From a virus: a DNA stretch of 45,214 bases. Below are positions 39,546 through 44,471 of this stretch, one piece after another. The DNA lies in IMG/VR virus record IMGVR_UViG_3300024358_000407, positions 1 to 45,214 of that record; one strand, given 5' to 3'. The notes under the pieces are model-generated. The model saw only the letters and a list, made by a program, of their open reading frames with translations. It did not search any database and was not told the origin of the DNA. Position 1 is the first letter of the stretch; every line of letters starts with the position of its first letter. Made by a program: the position numbers and the translations under genes.

Positions 39546-40133
39546 TTAAAGACTTAATCTTGTTAATGGATCTGTATTTACATTTCCTCTAACAAAACTG
39601 TTAAATGAAAGAGTTATTCTAGGTGTGTCTCCTAGATATTCTTGCACCATATGTTCCACATTACTAGGAAATAGAATCATTGTCCCTACTTCCGGATCTA
39701 CAGTCCAACTTCTTGAATTGTAGATATTGGCATTTTGTATACCGTATTCTATGGTATCATATTGGCTAGTAATAAACTTAGTGCCTCCGGATGTTCCTTC
39801 TGATGCTAGATAAACAATTCCAGATATGATAGAATTTGGATGCCAATGCCTGTGATGCATTTGACCTTTTTCAGTTTTATTAAACCAACTTTCTGTGAAA
39901 TAAATTTCTACAGTATCTTTGGCCTGCATTACACCGTAAAAATATTCACAAAGGCCATCATAGACAGCTTCTGCTAGATTTTTAAATTCTGGTTCAGCCA
40001 ATACATTTTGTGTTTCGCTGATCCAGTTGTTGTAATTTCTAGCCCATTTAACTGAGCTAAGATCTAAACCAGAAATATCTACAGGGCGTTTAAATATTGG
40101 TTTGGCAAACAAAGGCCAAATTATTTTTTCCAT
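39546..40133 (-). CDS. Putative Fe(II)/2OG oxygenase (2OG-FeII_Oxy_5-like), second copy
   Basis: A 195-residue protein. GQMHHRHWHPNSIISGIVYL carries the proximal histidine region and MILFPSNVEHMVQEYLG the distal histidine. TPRITLSFNSFVRGN supplies the arginine. It parallels the protein at 37151-37726. The N-terminus (MEKIIWPLFAKPIFKRPVDI) is a family feature of phage oxygenases of this type. Its ATG overlaps the upstream stop (TAATG). It ends 1 nt before the tRNA-Thr gene, so the CDS and the tRNA share one transcript. Confidence 0.82.
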   Translation of the reverse strand: MEKIIWPLFAKPIFKRPVDISGLDLSSVKWARNYNNWISETQNVLAEPEFKNLAEAVYDGLCEYFYGVMQAKDTVEIYFTESWFNKTEKGQMHHRHWHPNSIISGIVYLASEGTSGGTKFITSQYDTIEYGIQNANIYNSRSWTVDPEVGTMILFPSNVEHMVQEYLGDTPRITLSFNSFVRGNVNTDPLTRLSL

Positions 40134-40312
40134 TATTCTTTGTTTTCTTCTCTACGGCCTCTTTCACGTTTTGGTTGAATGAGGGCTGCTAGCTCTGCTT
40201 GGATCATAGATCGTTTCCAAGCATTTCTTTGGTCTTGACTATCAAATCTAGACAGTGCTAAAGTTCTTTTAGTCTGTTTAGTCATTCTATAGTTTGCTGT
40301 GGGTTTTAACAT
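40133..40312 (-). CDS. Small basic hypothetical protein
   Basis: A 59-residue protein rich in Lys, Arg, Gln and Glu (MTKQTKRTLALSRFDSQDQR, then KRERGRREENKE at the end). The start MLKPTANY was chosen because longer frames run into the tRNA-Ser gene; AAGGA lies about 11 nt upstream. It may bind nucleic acid, by composition only. It is coupled to the oxygenase gene by a TAATG overlap. Confidence 0.55.
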   Translation of the reverse strand: MLKPTANYRMTKQTKRTLALSRFDSQDQRNAWKRSMIQAELAALIQPKRERGRREENKE

Positions 40313-40339
40313 ATGTTTATATATCCTTGTTTTAACACT

Positions 40340-40434
40340 TGGCGGAGAGTATTGGATTCGAACCAATGATCAGAGTTTTAGCCCCGATGCCTTCTTAGCA
40401 GGAAGGTGCCTTCGACCAACTCGGCCAACTCTCC
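40340..40434 (-). tRNA. tRNA-Ser(GCT)
   Basis: A type II tRNA: acceptor GGAGAGT/ACTCTCC, serine-type D arm, anticodon arm CCTTC CTGCTAA GAAGG, long variable arm, T arm ATTGG TTCGAAT CCAAT, G-CCA encoded. Reads AGC/AGT. Confidence 0.93.
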
Positions 40435-40439
40435 ATAAA

Positions 40440-40514
40440 TGGTGGAAGATAAAAGGATCGAACTTTTGACCTTCGCCTTGTAAGGGCGTTGCTCTACCGC
40501 TGAGCTAATCTTCC
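40440..40514 (-). tRNA. tRNA-Val(TAC)
   Basis: Acceptor GGAAGAT/ATCTTCC, D stem GCTC/GAGC, anticodon arm ACGCC CTTACAA GGCGA, T arm AAAAG TTCGATC CTTTT, A-CCA encoded. Reads GTA and GTG. Confidence 0.95.
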
Positions 40515-40519
40515 ATGAT

Positions 40520-40598
40520 TGGTCCGGGAAGTGGGATTCGAACTCACGATCTCCTGCTCCCAAAGCAGGCGCTTTAAGCCAGACTAAGCTACACCCGG
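40520..40598 (-). tRNA. tRNA-Pro(TGG)
   Basis: Acceptor CCGGGTG/TTCCCGG, anticodon arm CCTGC TTTGGGA GCAGG, T arm GTGAG TTCGAAT CCCAC, A-CCA encoded. Reads CCA. It lies immediately downstream (minus strand) of the giant structured RNA. Confidence 0.9.
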
Positions 40599-40599
40599 G

Positions 40600-41723
40600 T
40601 AAATCTATTCTGAAACACACTATATCCAGCTCAAGGACACTCTTGCGAATGCGACTCATACTTGCGAACCCGCTACAATGTGTTTTAGAATAGTGCTAAC
40701 GCTGAGATTACACGTTAGCCAATAGTGCCTCTAGCATTATAGTCCGCCTTGCGAGCAAACCTTCTCTAGACATCCACGTAAACCCTTGCGGTATCTACGT
40801 CCACTATCAGCATCGCCGTTTATAGACAGGCAGTAGTCTTGACATCACGTGCTATTCTGCGACTTATTTTCCGTTGATCTTGCGAACCATTAAGCCTTGC
40901 GGGCTACGAAACTTCTATCACAAACAGATTTCACCTTGCGAGTTACGTCTGACTCGATTACCTTGCGGCTCGAGTATTAGATGCTTTTCACACATGACCG
41001 AGGCAGTCTTTGCATTTTTGTTTAGATAGTTGGAATCGAACCAACTGCCGTCTGTTTAACATACAGATGCTCTACCTGATGAGCTATATCAACCTACCGC
41101 GATGAGCTGCCTCTGTTGCTCAACAATCTTTTGGACTGCTGAATACAACTCACCACATACCTTTTGCCTCGCGAGCTACTCAGTGATGTTTCGCGATCAA
41201 TGTAACAACGTTTCGCAACGTGTCCCACCAACCACTGACATTGCGCTCTAGCCCTTAGGTGCGACCCCTCGGACACGAACACTACCCTTTCTCATACCAG
41301 TTCGTTGATTGGTTTCGTATGGAAGTCAGCACCACCTGTTACTTTTCATTGCCCCGTGTTCCTTGCGGCACGTCGAACAATGTTCTTTCCCATACATCAA
41401 CTTCGCTGTTATCTCCGGCAGTCTTATAACCGAAGACATCCTCACGGATGTGAGCAGGCTTGTTTACACGAACCATTGCTGGCGCAGGTATGTAGGCATT
41501 CCTGCTTTGGGCCGATCGCTCGGCTTATTCTTCGTAGACGGCAAGCCGCCTACAGGACAATAAACTGCCCTTGAATTCTTCACCATTAGTTAGTAGCATA
41601 GTTTACTATCTTCTTGCTACCTATTGTTGCCTACCTATAGTAGACAGTTACTAGTATCATAGGCTCTCCGCTTCGGACAAGGTTAGGCTTGATCTTAGCC
41701 CTACGAGCTATGCTACTAACTAA
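40600..41723 (-). ncRNA. Giant structured RNA candidate, GOLLD/ROOL-like, with embedded tRNA
   Basis: About 1.1 kb with no credible ORF on either strand, bounded by tRNA-Leu (5' side) and tRNA-Pro (3' side) and preceded by a perfect sigma70 promoter. It is rich in compensated stems: a perfect 21-bp long-range stem at 41581-41601/41708-41728, a 14/15-bp closing stem at 40605-40619/40679-40693, GCTAACG/CGTTAGC near 40694-40718, and ACGTT-TCGC-AACGT near 41207-41220. CGCAAG (a GCAA tetraloop in many stems) occurs eight times on the minus strand between 40642 and 40967. A tRNA-Asn-like fold is embedded at 41022-41093. GOLLD RNAs of phages are this size, lie by tRNAs and may contain a tRNA. The identity is inferred, not tested. 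Confidence 0.6.
41022..41093 (-). tRNA. tRNA-Asn(GTT)-like element inside the giant RNA
   Basis: D stem GCTC/GAGC, anticodon arm TCTGT ATGTTAA AC-AGA (anticodon GTT) and T arm GTTGG TTCGATT CCAAC are all good. The acceptor GTTGATA/TATCTAA has two mismatches and no CCA follows. A fully regular tRNA-Asn exists at 45040-45114. This one may be an integral domain of the surrounding RNA rather than a working tRNA. Confidence 0.7.
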
Positions 41724-41728
41724 TGGTG
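41581..41728 (-). repeat. Perfect 21-bp inverted repeat closing the 5' domain of the giant RNA
   Basis: 41581-41601 and 41708-41728 are exact reverse complements separated by 106 nt. The right arm includes the CCA end of tRNA-Leu(TAG), so tRNA 3' processing would compete with, or define the 5' end of, this stem. Confidence 0.9.
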
Positions 41729-41807
41729 CCCCAGGAGAGACTCGAACTCTCACGCCTTGCGACATTGGCTTCTAAGACCAACGTGTCTACCATTCCACCA
41801 CCGGGGC
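41724..41807 (-). tRNA. tRNA-Leu(TAG)
   Basis: A type II tRNA: acceptor CCGGGGC complement pairs GCCCCGG/CTGGGGC, leucine-type D arm, anticodon arm TTGGT CTTAGAA GCCAA, variable arm with GCAA loop, T arm GAGAG TTCGAGT CTCTC, A-CCA encoded. Reads CTA. It is the first gene after the sigma70 promoter at 41863-41891. Confidence 0.93.
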
Positions 41808-41862
41808 AAAATATGCTATCAGTTTTTAATGAACAGTGCTGTGTTTAACAGCGTATGTGTCT

Positions 41863-41891
41863 ATTATATAGTCATTGTTGATTGTTGTCAA
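41863..41891 (-). promoter_or_regulatory. Consensus sigma70 promoter of the tRNA-Leu/giant-RNA unit
   Basis: Minus-strand TTGACA, 17-bp spacer, TATAAT, perfect. Transcription would begin about 48 nt before tRNA-Leu(TAG) and continue into the giant RNA and the tRNA-Pro/Val/Ser genes. Confidence 0.92.
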
Positions 41892-41910
41892 CTATTTTTT
41901 AAATATTTTT

Positions 41911-41995
41911 TGGTGCGAGTAGCCAGATTCGAACTGGCACGCCCGAAGACGGGAGATTTTAAGTCTCCTGCGGCTACCTGTTACGCCATACTCGC
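41911..41995 (-). tRNA. tRNA-Leu(TAA)
   Basis: A type II tRNA: acceptor GCGAGTA/TACTCGC, anticodon arm AGGAGA CTTAAAA TCTCCC, variable arm GTC-TTCG-GGC, T arm GCCAG TTCGAAT CTGGC, A-CCA encoded. Reads TTA and TTG. Confidence 0.94.
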
Positions 41996-42108
41996 ATTAA
42001 AAATAGGCACTAGTAAAAAGAGTGAGTCGTTCCGATCTACCGACCAAGCAAACACGGCTACGCCTGTGCTTCCTTCTTATCGCCGCCCTTTCGGGTAGTG
42101 CTCTAACT

Positions 42109-42184
42109 TGGTGCTGGCTGTTGGAATCGAACCAACTTCAACGGCTCTTCAGACCGCCGCTATGACCACATCAGCTAAACCAGC
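42109..42184 (-). tRNA. tRNA-Phe(GAA)
   Basis: Acceptor GCTGGTT/AGCCAGC, anticodon loop CTGAAGA on stem GCGGT/GCCGT with wobbles, T arm GTTGG TTCGATT CCAAC, A-CCA encoded. Reads TTC/TTT. The anticodon stem is weak. The 113-nt spacer at 41996-42108 contains GC-rich hairpins but no gene. Confidence 0.85.
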
Positions 42185-42187
42185 ATA

Positions 42188-42261
42188 TGGGGTGTCTTGG
42201 GGAATCGAACCCTCGCCTGCTGATTCACAGTCAGCTTTGCTACCACTACACTAAAGACACC
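42188..42261 (-). tRNA. tRNA-His(GTG)
   Basis: Acceptor GTGTCTT/AAGACAC with an encoded extra G at position -1 opposite C73, the tRNA-His identity pair. Anticodon arm GCTGA CTGTGAA TCAGC. CCA encoded. The T stem has one weak pair. Confidence 0.94.
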
Positions 42262-42267
42262 ATTGTA

Positions 42268-42342
42268 TGGTAGACCGTAGGGGATTCGAACCCCTCTTCC
42301 CGGATTGAAGGTCCAGTCGCCTGCGCCAGCTGCTCACGGTCC
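42268..42342 (-). tRNA. tRNA with apparent anticodon TTC (Glu-like), atypical loop
   Basis: Acceptor GGACCGT/ACGGTCT, T arm AGGGG TTCGAAT CCCCT and A-CCA encoded. The best anticodon arm is CTGGA CCTTCAA TCCGG, which gives TTC but has C instead of the universal T at position 33. The D arm pairs poorly. A regular tRNA-Glu(TTC) occurs at 44396, so the identity of this one is uncertain. Confidence 0.7.
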
Positions 42343-42354
42343 ATAAAACTTTTT

Positions 42355-42429
42355 TGGCACCGCGATCACGAGTTGAACGTGAAACTAGACCTTCGCAGGG
42401 TCTTGTGATCTCCCTTTCACCATCGCGGT
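42355..42429 (-). tRNA. tRNA-Arg(GCG)
   Basis: Acceptor ACCGCGA/TCGCGGT, D stem GTGA/TCAC, anticodon arm AGACC CTGCGAA GGTCT, T arm TCACG TTCAACT CGTGA, G-CCA encoded. Reads CGC/CGT. The 3' end of the 67-residue CDS upstream overlaps its first 45 nt. Confidence 0.92.
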
Positions 42430-42588
42430 ATCTTTTTCTAATACATCTCTACGCATCTTGAATAATCGATGCTCGTTGGGTCGATGAACAATAACATATT
42501 CGACTCCATCGATATTTTCAGTCACACGGACATCGTCACAAACAAATCGCTCGTTATTGAGTTTATTTTTAAACAAGGTTGGTTTCAT
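42385..42588 (-). CDS. Small phage protein whose 3' end lies inside a tRNA gene
   Basis: A 67-residue protein, MKPTLFKNKLNNERFVCDDV at the start, with a strand-rich core (TENIDGVEYVIVHRPNEHRL) and a polar end. AGGAG six nt before the ATG is a strong site, supporting a real gene. The last 14 codons and the stop lie within tRNA-Arg(GCG), so one stretch of RNA serves both. Processing of the tRNA would remove the stop codon from the mRNA. The function is unknown. Confidence 0.7.
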   Translation of the reverse strand: MKPTLFKNKLNNERFVCDDVRVTENIDGVEYVIVHRPNEHRLFKMRRDVLEKDTAMVKGRSQDPAKV

Positions 42589-42605
42589 AACAATCTCCTA
42601 TATAG

Positions 42606-42680
42606 TGGCCGGCCCGGAGAGATTCGAACTCCCGACTGCCGGTTTCGAAGACCGGAACTCTTCCACTGAGTTACGGGCCG
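42606..42680 (-). tRNA. tRNA-Arg(TCG)
   Basis: Acceptor CGGCCCG/CGGGCCG, D stem ACTC/GAGT, anticodon arm CCGGT CTTCGAA ACCGG, T arm GGGAG TTCGAAT CTCTC, G-CCA encoded. Reads CGA/CGG. Confidence 0.94.
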
Positions 42681-42685
42681 CTAAT

Positions 42686-42784
42686 TGGTGCCTCTGGCAG
42701 GACTCGAACCTGCACACTCAGGCTTATCTGGCCTGTGCTTTGGCGAGGTATAAGCTCGCTTCTTTACCATTAAGCTACAGAGGC
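42686..42784 (-). tRNA. Long tRNA with two anticodon-like arms (Ile-type candidate)
   Basis: Acceptor GCCTCTG/CAGAGGC, T arm GCAGG TTCGAGT CCTGC and A-CCA are regular, but the gene is 99 nt. Two 5+7+5 hairpins are present: GCGAG CTTATAC CTCGC (anticodon TAT) and CAGGC CAGATAA GCCTG (GAT but A33). With GCTT/AAGC as D stem, the first hairpin would be a 24-nt insertion in the D arm; with the first as anticodon arm, the second is a giant variable arm. Either way it is abnormal. Confidence 0.75.
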
Positions 42785-42790
42785 AAAACT

Positions 42791-42865
42791 TGGCAGGGGT
42801 GTCAGGGATCGAACCTGAGACGACAGAGTCAAAGTCTGTTGTGTTACCAATTACACCACACCCCA
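42791..42865 (-). tRNA. tRNA-Gln(TTG)
   Basis: Acceptor TGGGGTG/CACCCCT with a weak 1-72 pair as in bacterial tRNA-Gln, anticodon arm ACAGA CTTTGAC TCTGT, T arm TCAGG TTCGATC CCTGA, G-CCA encoded. Reads CAA. Confidence 0.94.
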
Positions 42866-42869
42866 ACAA

Positions 42870-43090
42870 AATGAATTTGTAAGCCTACGTCACGTTTATC
42901 GTAGATTTATTCAGGACCTACCGGCCGCCTAGCCTGACCTCGAGCACGATGGATATCACTTGGGCACCTGTCCAGTTAGCAACCAATCTGCAGGAATCTT
43001 CCGATCCCCCGGGAGTTGAACCCGTCCCCTTTTACTAGCAAGGTAGTTCGAACTTACCTACGCTAGCGTGACCGCGCTTGCTGACGCTTA
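42870..43090. other. Noncoding spacer with tRNA-like fragment
   Basis: No gene is seen. At 43003-43022 an isolated T-arm-like stretch (CGGG TTCAACT CCCG on the minus strand) occurs, but no matching acceptor or anticodon arm was found, so it may be a tRNA relic or part of a structured spacer. GC content is higher than in coding regions. Confidence 0.4.
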
Positions 43091-43097
43091 CAAAACT

Positions 43098-43171
43098 TGG
43101 TGCCCCACGACAGAATCGAACTGCCGACGCCTGATTACAAAACAGGAGTTATACCATTTAACTAGTAGGGC
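43098..43171 (-). tRNA. tRNA-Thr(TGT), copy 2
   Basis: Acceptor GCCCTAC/GTGGGGC, D stem GTTA/TAAC, anticodon loop TTTGTAA, T arm GGCAG TTCGATT CTGTC, A-CCA encoded. Same anticodon and similar D arm as the gene at 39470, suggesting duplication. The following 165 nt (43172-43337) hold hairpins but no gene. Confidence 0.88.
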
Positions 43172-43337
43172 GAAAAAAGATTTTCGAGAGCCTAACTATC
43201 CTCCTGGGAGGACTCGCTAGATTGTCTCGAACAGGCAAGTTTAACATACCGGCTTCAGTCATACTATAGTGTCAGTACAGTCAACCCCACTGTACCTAGA
43301 CTGGCAGGGACTCAAACCTGTCGTCTATCTCGAAACT

Positions 43338-43412
43338 TGGTGGAGGCCGAGGAAATCGAATCCTTCTAGACATCTTCCTTGCAAGGGAAGACCGTAGCCC
43401 ACTACTGCCCCC
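43338..43412 (-). tRNA. tRNA-Ala(TGC)
   Basis: Acceptor GGGGGCA/GGCCTCC with an A-G mismatch at 7-66, anticodon arm CTTCC CTTGCAA GGAAG, T arm AAGGA TTCGATT TCCTC, A-CCA encoded. The D arm is irregular. Reads GCA. Confidence 0.88.
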
Positions 43413-43417
43413 AAATT

Positions 43418-43492
43418 TGGTGGTAATGGAAAGAGTCGAACTTTCACTGGACACCGTATGAAGGTGCTGCACTACCGTTATGCTACATTACC
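43418..43492 (-). tRNA. tRNA-Met(CAT), elongator-type
   Basis: Acceptor GGTAATG/CATTACC fully paired (unlike the initiator-like gene at 38069), D stem GCAT/GTGC, anticodon arm GCACC TTCATAC GGTGT, A-CCA encoded. If C34 is lysidinylated it would read ATA as tRNA-Ile2 instead. Confidence 0.88.
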
Positions 43493-43570
43493 ATATAGAA
43501 ACACACTAGCCTGCAGGACTACTATTAACTCCGCGGGTACGCCACTATTAATAGGTAATGTGCTTTTATA

Positions 43571-43645
43571 TGGTAGGGGCACAGAGAATCGAACTCTGAT
43601 TAATAGGTTAAAAGCCTACTACTTTAGCCGTTAAGTTATACCCCC
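43571..43645 (-). tRNA. tRNA-Lys(TTT)
   Basis: Acceptor GGGGGTA/TGCCCCT, D stem ACTT/AAGT, anticodon arm GTAGG CTTTTAA CCTAT, T arm CAGAG TTCGATT CTCTG, A-CCA encoded. Reads AAA. Confidence 0.92.
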
Positions 43646-43648
43646 ATA

Positions 43649-43724
43649 TGGTCCACTCGGTGAGATTCGAACTCACACCTCATTGATTAAGAGTCAAGTG
43701 CGCTACCGTTAACGCTACAAGTGG
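43649..43724 (-). tRNA. tRNA-Lys(CTT)
   Basis: Acceptor CCACTTG/CGAGTGG, D stem GCGT/GCGC, anticodon loop CTCTTAA on stem CTTGA/TCAAT (one mismatch), T arm GTGAG TTCGAAT CTCAC, A-CCA encoded. Reads AAG. Confidence 0.88.
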
Positions 43725-43768
43725 TTGGTCGTATGTAAATTGTTTTACGTGCCAACCAGGACCATACG
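43723..43768. other. Possible H-type pseudoknot
   Basis: Interleaved perfect 6-bp pairings GGTTGG (43723-43728) with CCAACC (43752-43757) and CGTATG (43730-43735) with CATACG (43763-43768) would form a compact pseudoknot. A small GTAAA-TTGT-TTTAC hairpin lies in one loop. No gene lies here. Confidence 0.4.
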
Positions 43769-43783
43769 GGGTCGAGGTTGACA

Positions 43784-43804
43784 CTAACGTTTAGCACGTT
43801 TCAT
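43784..43804 (-). CDS. Hexapeptide ORF with strong RBS (speculative)
   Basis: AAGGAG lies 6 nt before an ATG that encodes only MKRAKR and a stop. It may be a basic leader peptide, a decayed gene or an incidental start. It directly follows the 20-residue membrane peptide gene. Confidence 0.25.
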   Translation of the reverse strand: MKRAKR

Positions 43805-43814
43805 GTCATTCTCC

Positions 43815-43877
43815 TTAATATTTTTTTAACACTTGATACAAAACAAACATTATAACCAACACGACAAATATTGCCAT
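43815..43877 (-). CDS. 20-residue membrane micropeptide
   Basis: AAGGAG lies 6 nt before the ATG. The product has a 14-residue hydrophobic core (AIFVVLVIMFVLYQ) and a basic end (LKKY), the profile of single-pass phage micropeptides such as lysis-control or membrane-stress peptides. The strong ribosome site in an otherwise tRNA-only stretch supports translation. The function is unknown. Confidence 0.55.
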   Translation of the reverse strand: MAIFVVLVIMFVLYQVLKKY

Positions 43878-43892
43878 AATGTTCTCCTTGTT

Positions 43893-43967
43893 TGGTGCCG
43901 CCGGGTGGGAACGATCCACCGACCTACGCCTTATCAAGACGTTGCTCTACCACTGAGCTACGGAGGC
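43893..43967 (-). tRNA. tRNA-Ile(GAT)
   Basis: Acceptor GCCTCCG/CGGCGGC (one mismatch), D stem GCTC/GAGC, anticodon arm ACGTC TTGATAA GGCGT, T arm GGTGG ATCGTTC CCACC with an atypical T loop, A-CCA encoded. Reads ATC/ATT. Confidence 0.9.
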
Positions 43968-43974
43968 AAATTTA

Positions 43975-44051
43975 TTGCAGCCAAAGGACTCGAACCTTTG
44001 CGGGAAACTAGTATGCGGCGCACAGGGCGCCTACCCCATTCCATTGCTGCA
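43975..44051 (-). tRNA. tRNA-like element without a clear anticodon arm
   Basis: Acceptor TGCAGCA/GGCTGCA (one mismatch) and T arm AAAGG TTCGAGT CCTTT are clear, but A is followed by TAA, not CCA. The only central hairpin is GGCGC-CCTGT-GCGCC with a 5-nt loop. GGAA/TTCC could close a long D-side domain. It is probably a degenerate or non-canonical tRNA. Confidence 0.5.
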
Positions 44052-44055
44052 AAAT

Positions 44056-44147
44056 TGGCCGAAGCGGTGAGATTCGAACTCACGGACCCATTTCTGAGCC
44101 GTCTGTTTTCAAGACAGGTGCAATAAACCGGACTCTCCCACGCTTCG
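44056..44147 (-). tRNA. tRNA-Ser(TGA)
   Basis: A type II tRNA: acceptor CGAAGCG/CGCTTCG, anticodon loop CTTGAAA on CTGT/ACAG, long variable arm, T arm GTGAG TTCGAAT CTCAC, G-CCA encoded. Reads TCA. Confidence 0.93.
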
Positions 44148-44152
44148 ATAAA

Positions 44153-44230
44153 TGGAGTGCCGGGTCGGATTCGAACCGACGGTTTTAGAGTTTTGCAGAC
44201 TCTTGCATTGGGCCTCTCTGCCACCGACAC
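44153..44230 (-). tRNA. tRNA-Cys(GCA)
   Basis: Acceptor GTGTCGG/CCGGCAC, discriminator T as required for Cys, anticodon arm AGAGT CTGCAAA ACTCT, T arm GTCGG TTCGAAT CCGAC, CCA encoded. Confidence 0.95.
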
Positions 44231-44239
44231 ATTAAATTT

Positions 44240-44314
44240 TGGCACACCCCCAGGGATTCGAACCCCGTCCAGCGGTTTTGGAGACCGTTATGCTGCCGTT
44301 AACACCAGGGATGT
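44240..44314 (-). tRNA. tRNA-Trp(CCA)
   Basis: Acceptor ACATCCC/GGGGTGT, discriminator G, anticodon loop CTCCAAA on CGGT/ACCG, T arm CGGGG TTCGAAT CCCTG, CCA encoded. Reads TGG. Confidence 0.94.
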
Positions 44315-44315
44315 A

Positions 44316-44389
44316 TGGAGCGGGTAGCGAGAATCGAACTCGCGAATAAACCTTGGCAAGGTTTCAGGTTACCATTACATCATACCCGC
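44316..44389 (-). tRNA. tRNA-Gly(GCC)
   Basis: Acceptor GCGGGTA/TACCCGC, anticodon arm AAACC TTGCCAA GGTTT, T arm GCGAG TTCGATT CTCGC, T-CCA encoded. Reads GGC/GGT. Confidence 0.95.
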
Positions 44390-44395
44390 ATAAAC

Positions 44396-44471
44396 TGGTA
44401 CTCGATAGGGGAATCGAACCCCTCTTCCCACCGTGAAAGGGTGGTGTCCTAGACCGATAGACGAATCGAGC
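44396..44471 (-). tRNA. tRNA-Glu(TTC)
   Basis: Acceptor GCTCGAT/ATCGAGT, a glutamate-type D arm (CGTCTATCGGTCTAGGAC), anticodon arm CCACC CTTTCAC GGTGG, T arm AGGGG TTCGATT CCCCT, A-CCA encoded. Its first 23 nt overlap the end of the CDS at 44449-45027. Confidence 0.95.

Noticed and set aside
40378-40659. Minus-strand ORF across tRNA-Val and tRNA-Pro
   Set aside because: It is translated tRNA sequence; the tRNAs explain the DNA fully.
41305-41574. Two overlapping plus-strand ORFs inside the giant RNA region
   Set aside because: Low-complexity His/Cys/Arg-rich translations, no RBS, opposite the inferred transcript, and overlapping stems of the RNA.
40600-41723. RNase P RNA, tmRNA or a group I intron as explanation of the noncoding block
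   Set aside because: No P4-like conserved core, no tmRNA tag ORF with tRNA-Ala ends, and no split gene flanks it. GOLLD-like fits size, context and the embedded tRNA better, though untested.
42557-42874. Plus-strand ORFs of 60-105 codons across tRNA-Arg, the abnormal tRNA and tRNA-Gln
   Set aside because: Their apparent motifs (RFELPTAGF, GSNLRRQS) are the well-known artefact of translating tRNA T arms on the reverse strand.
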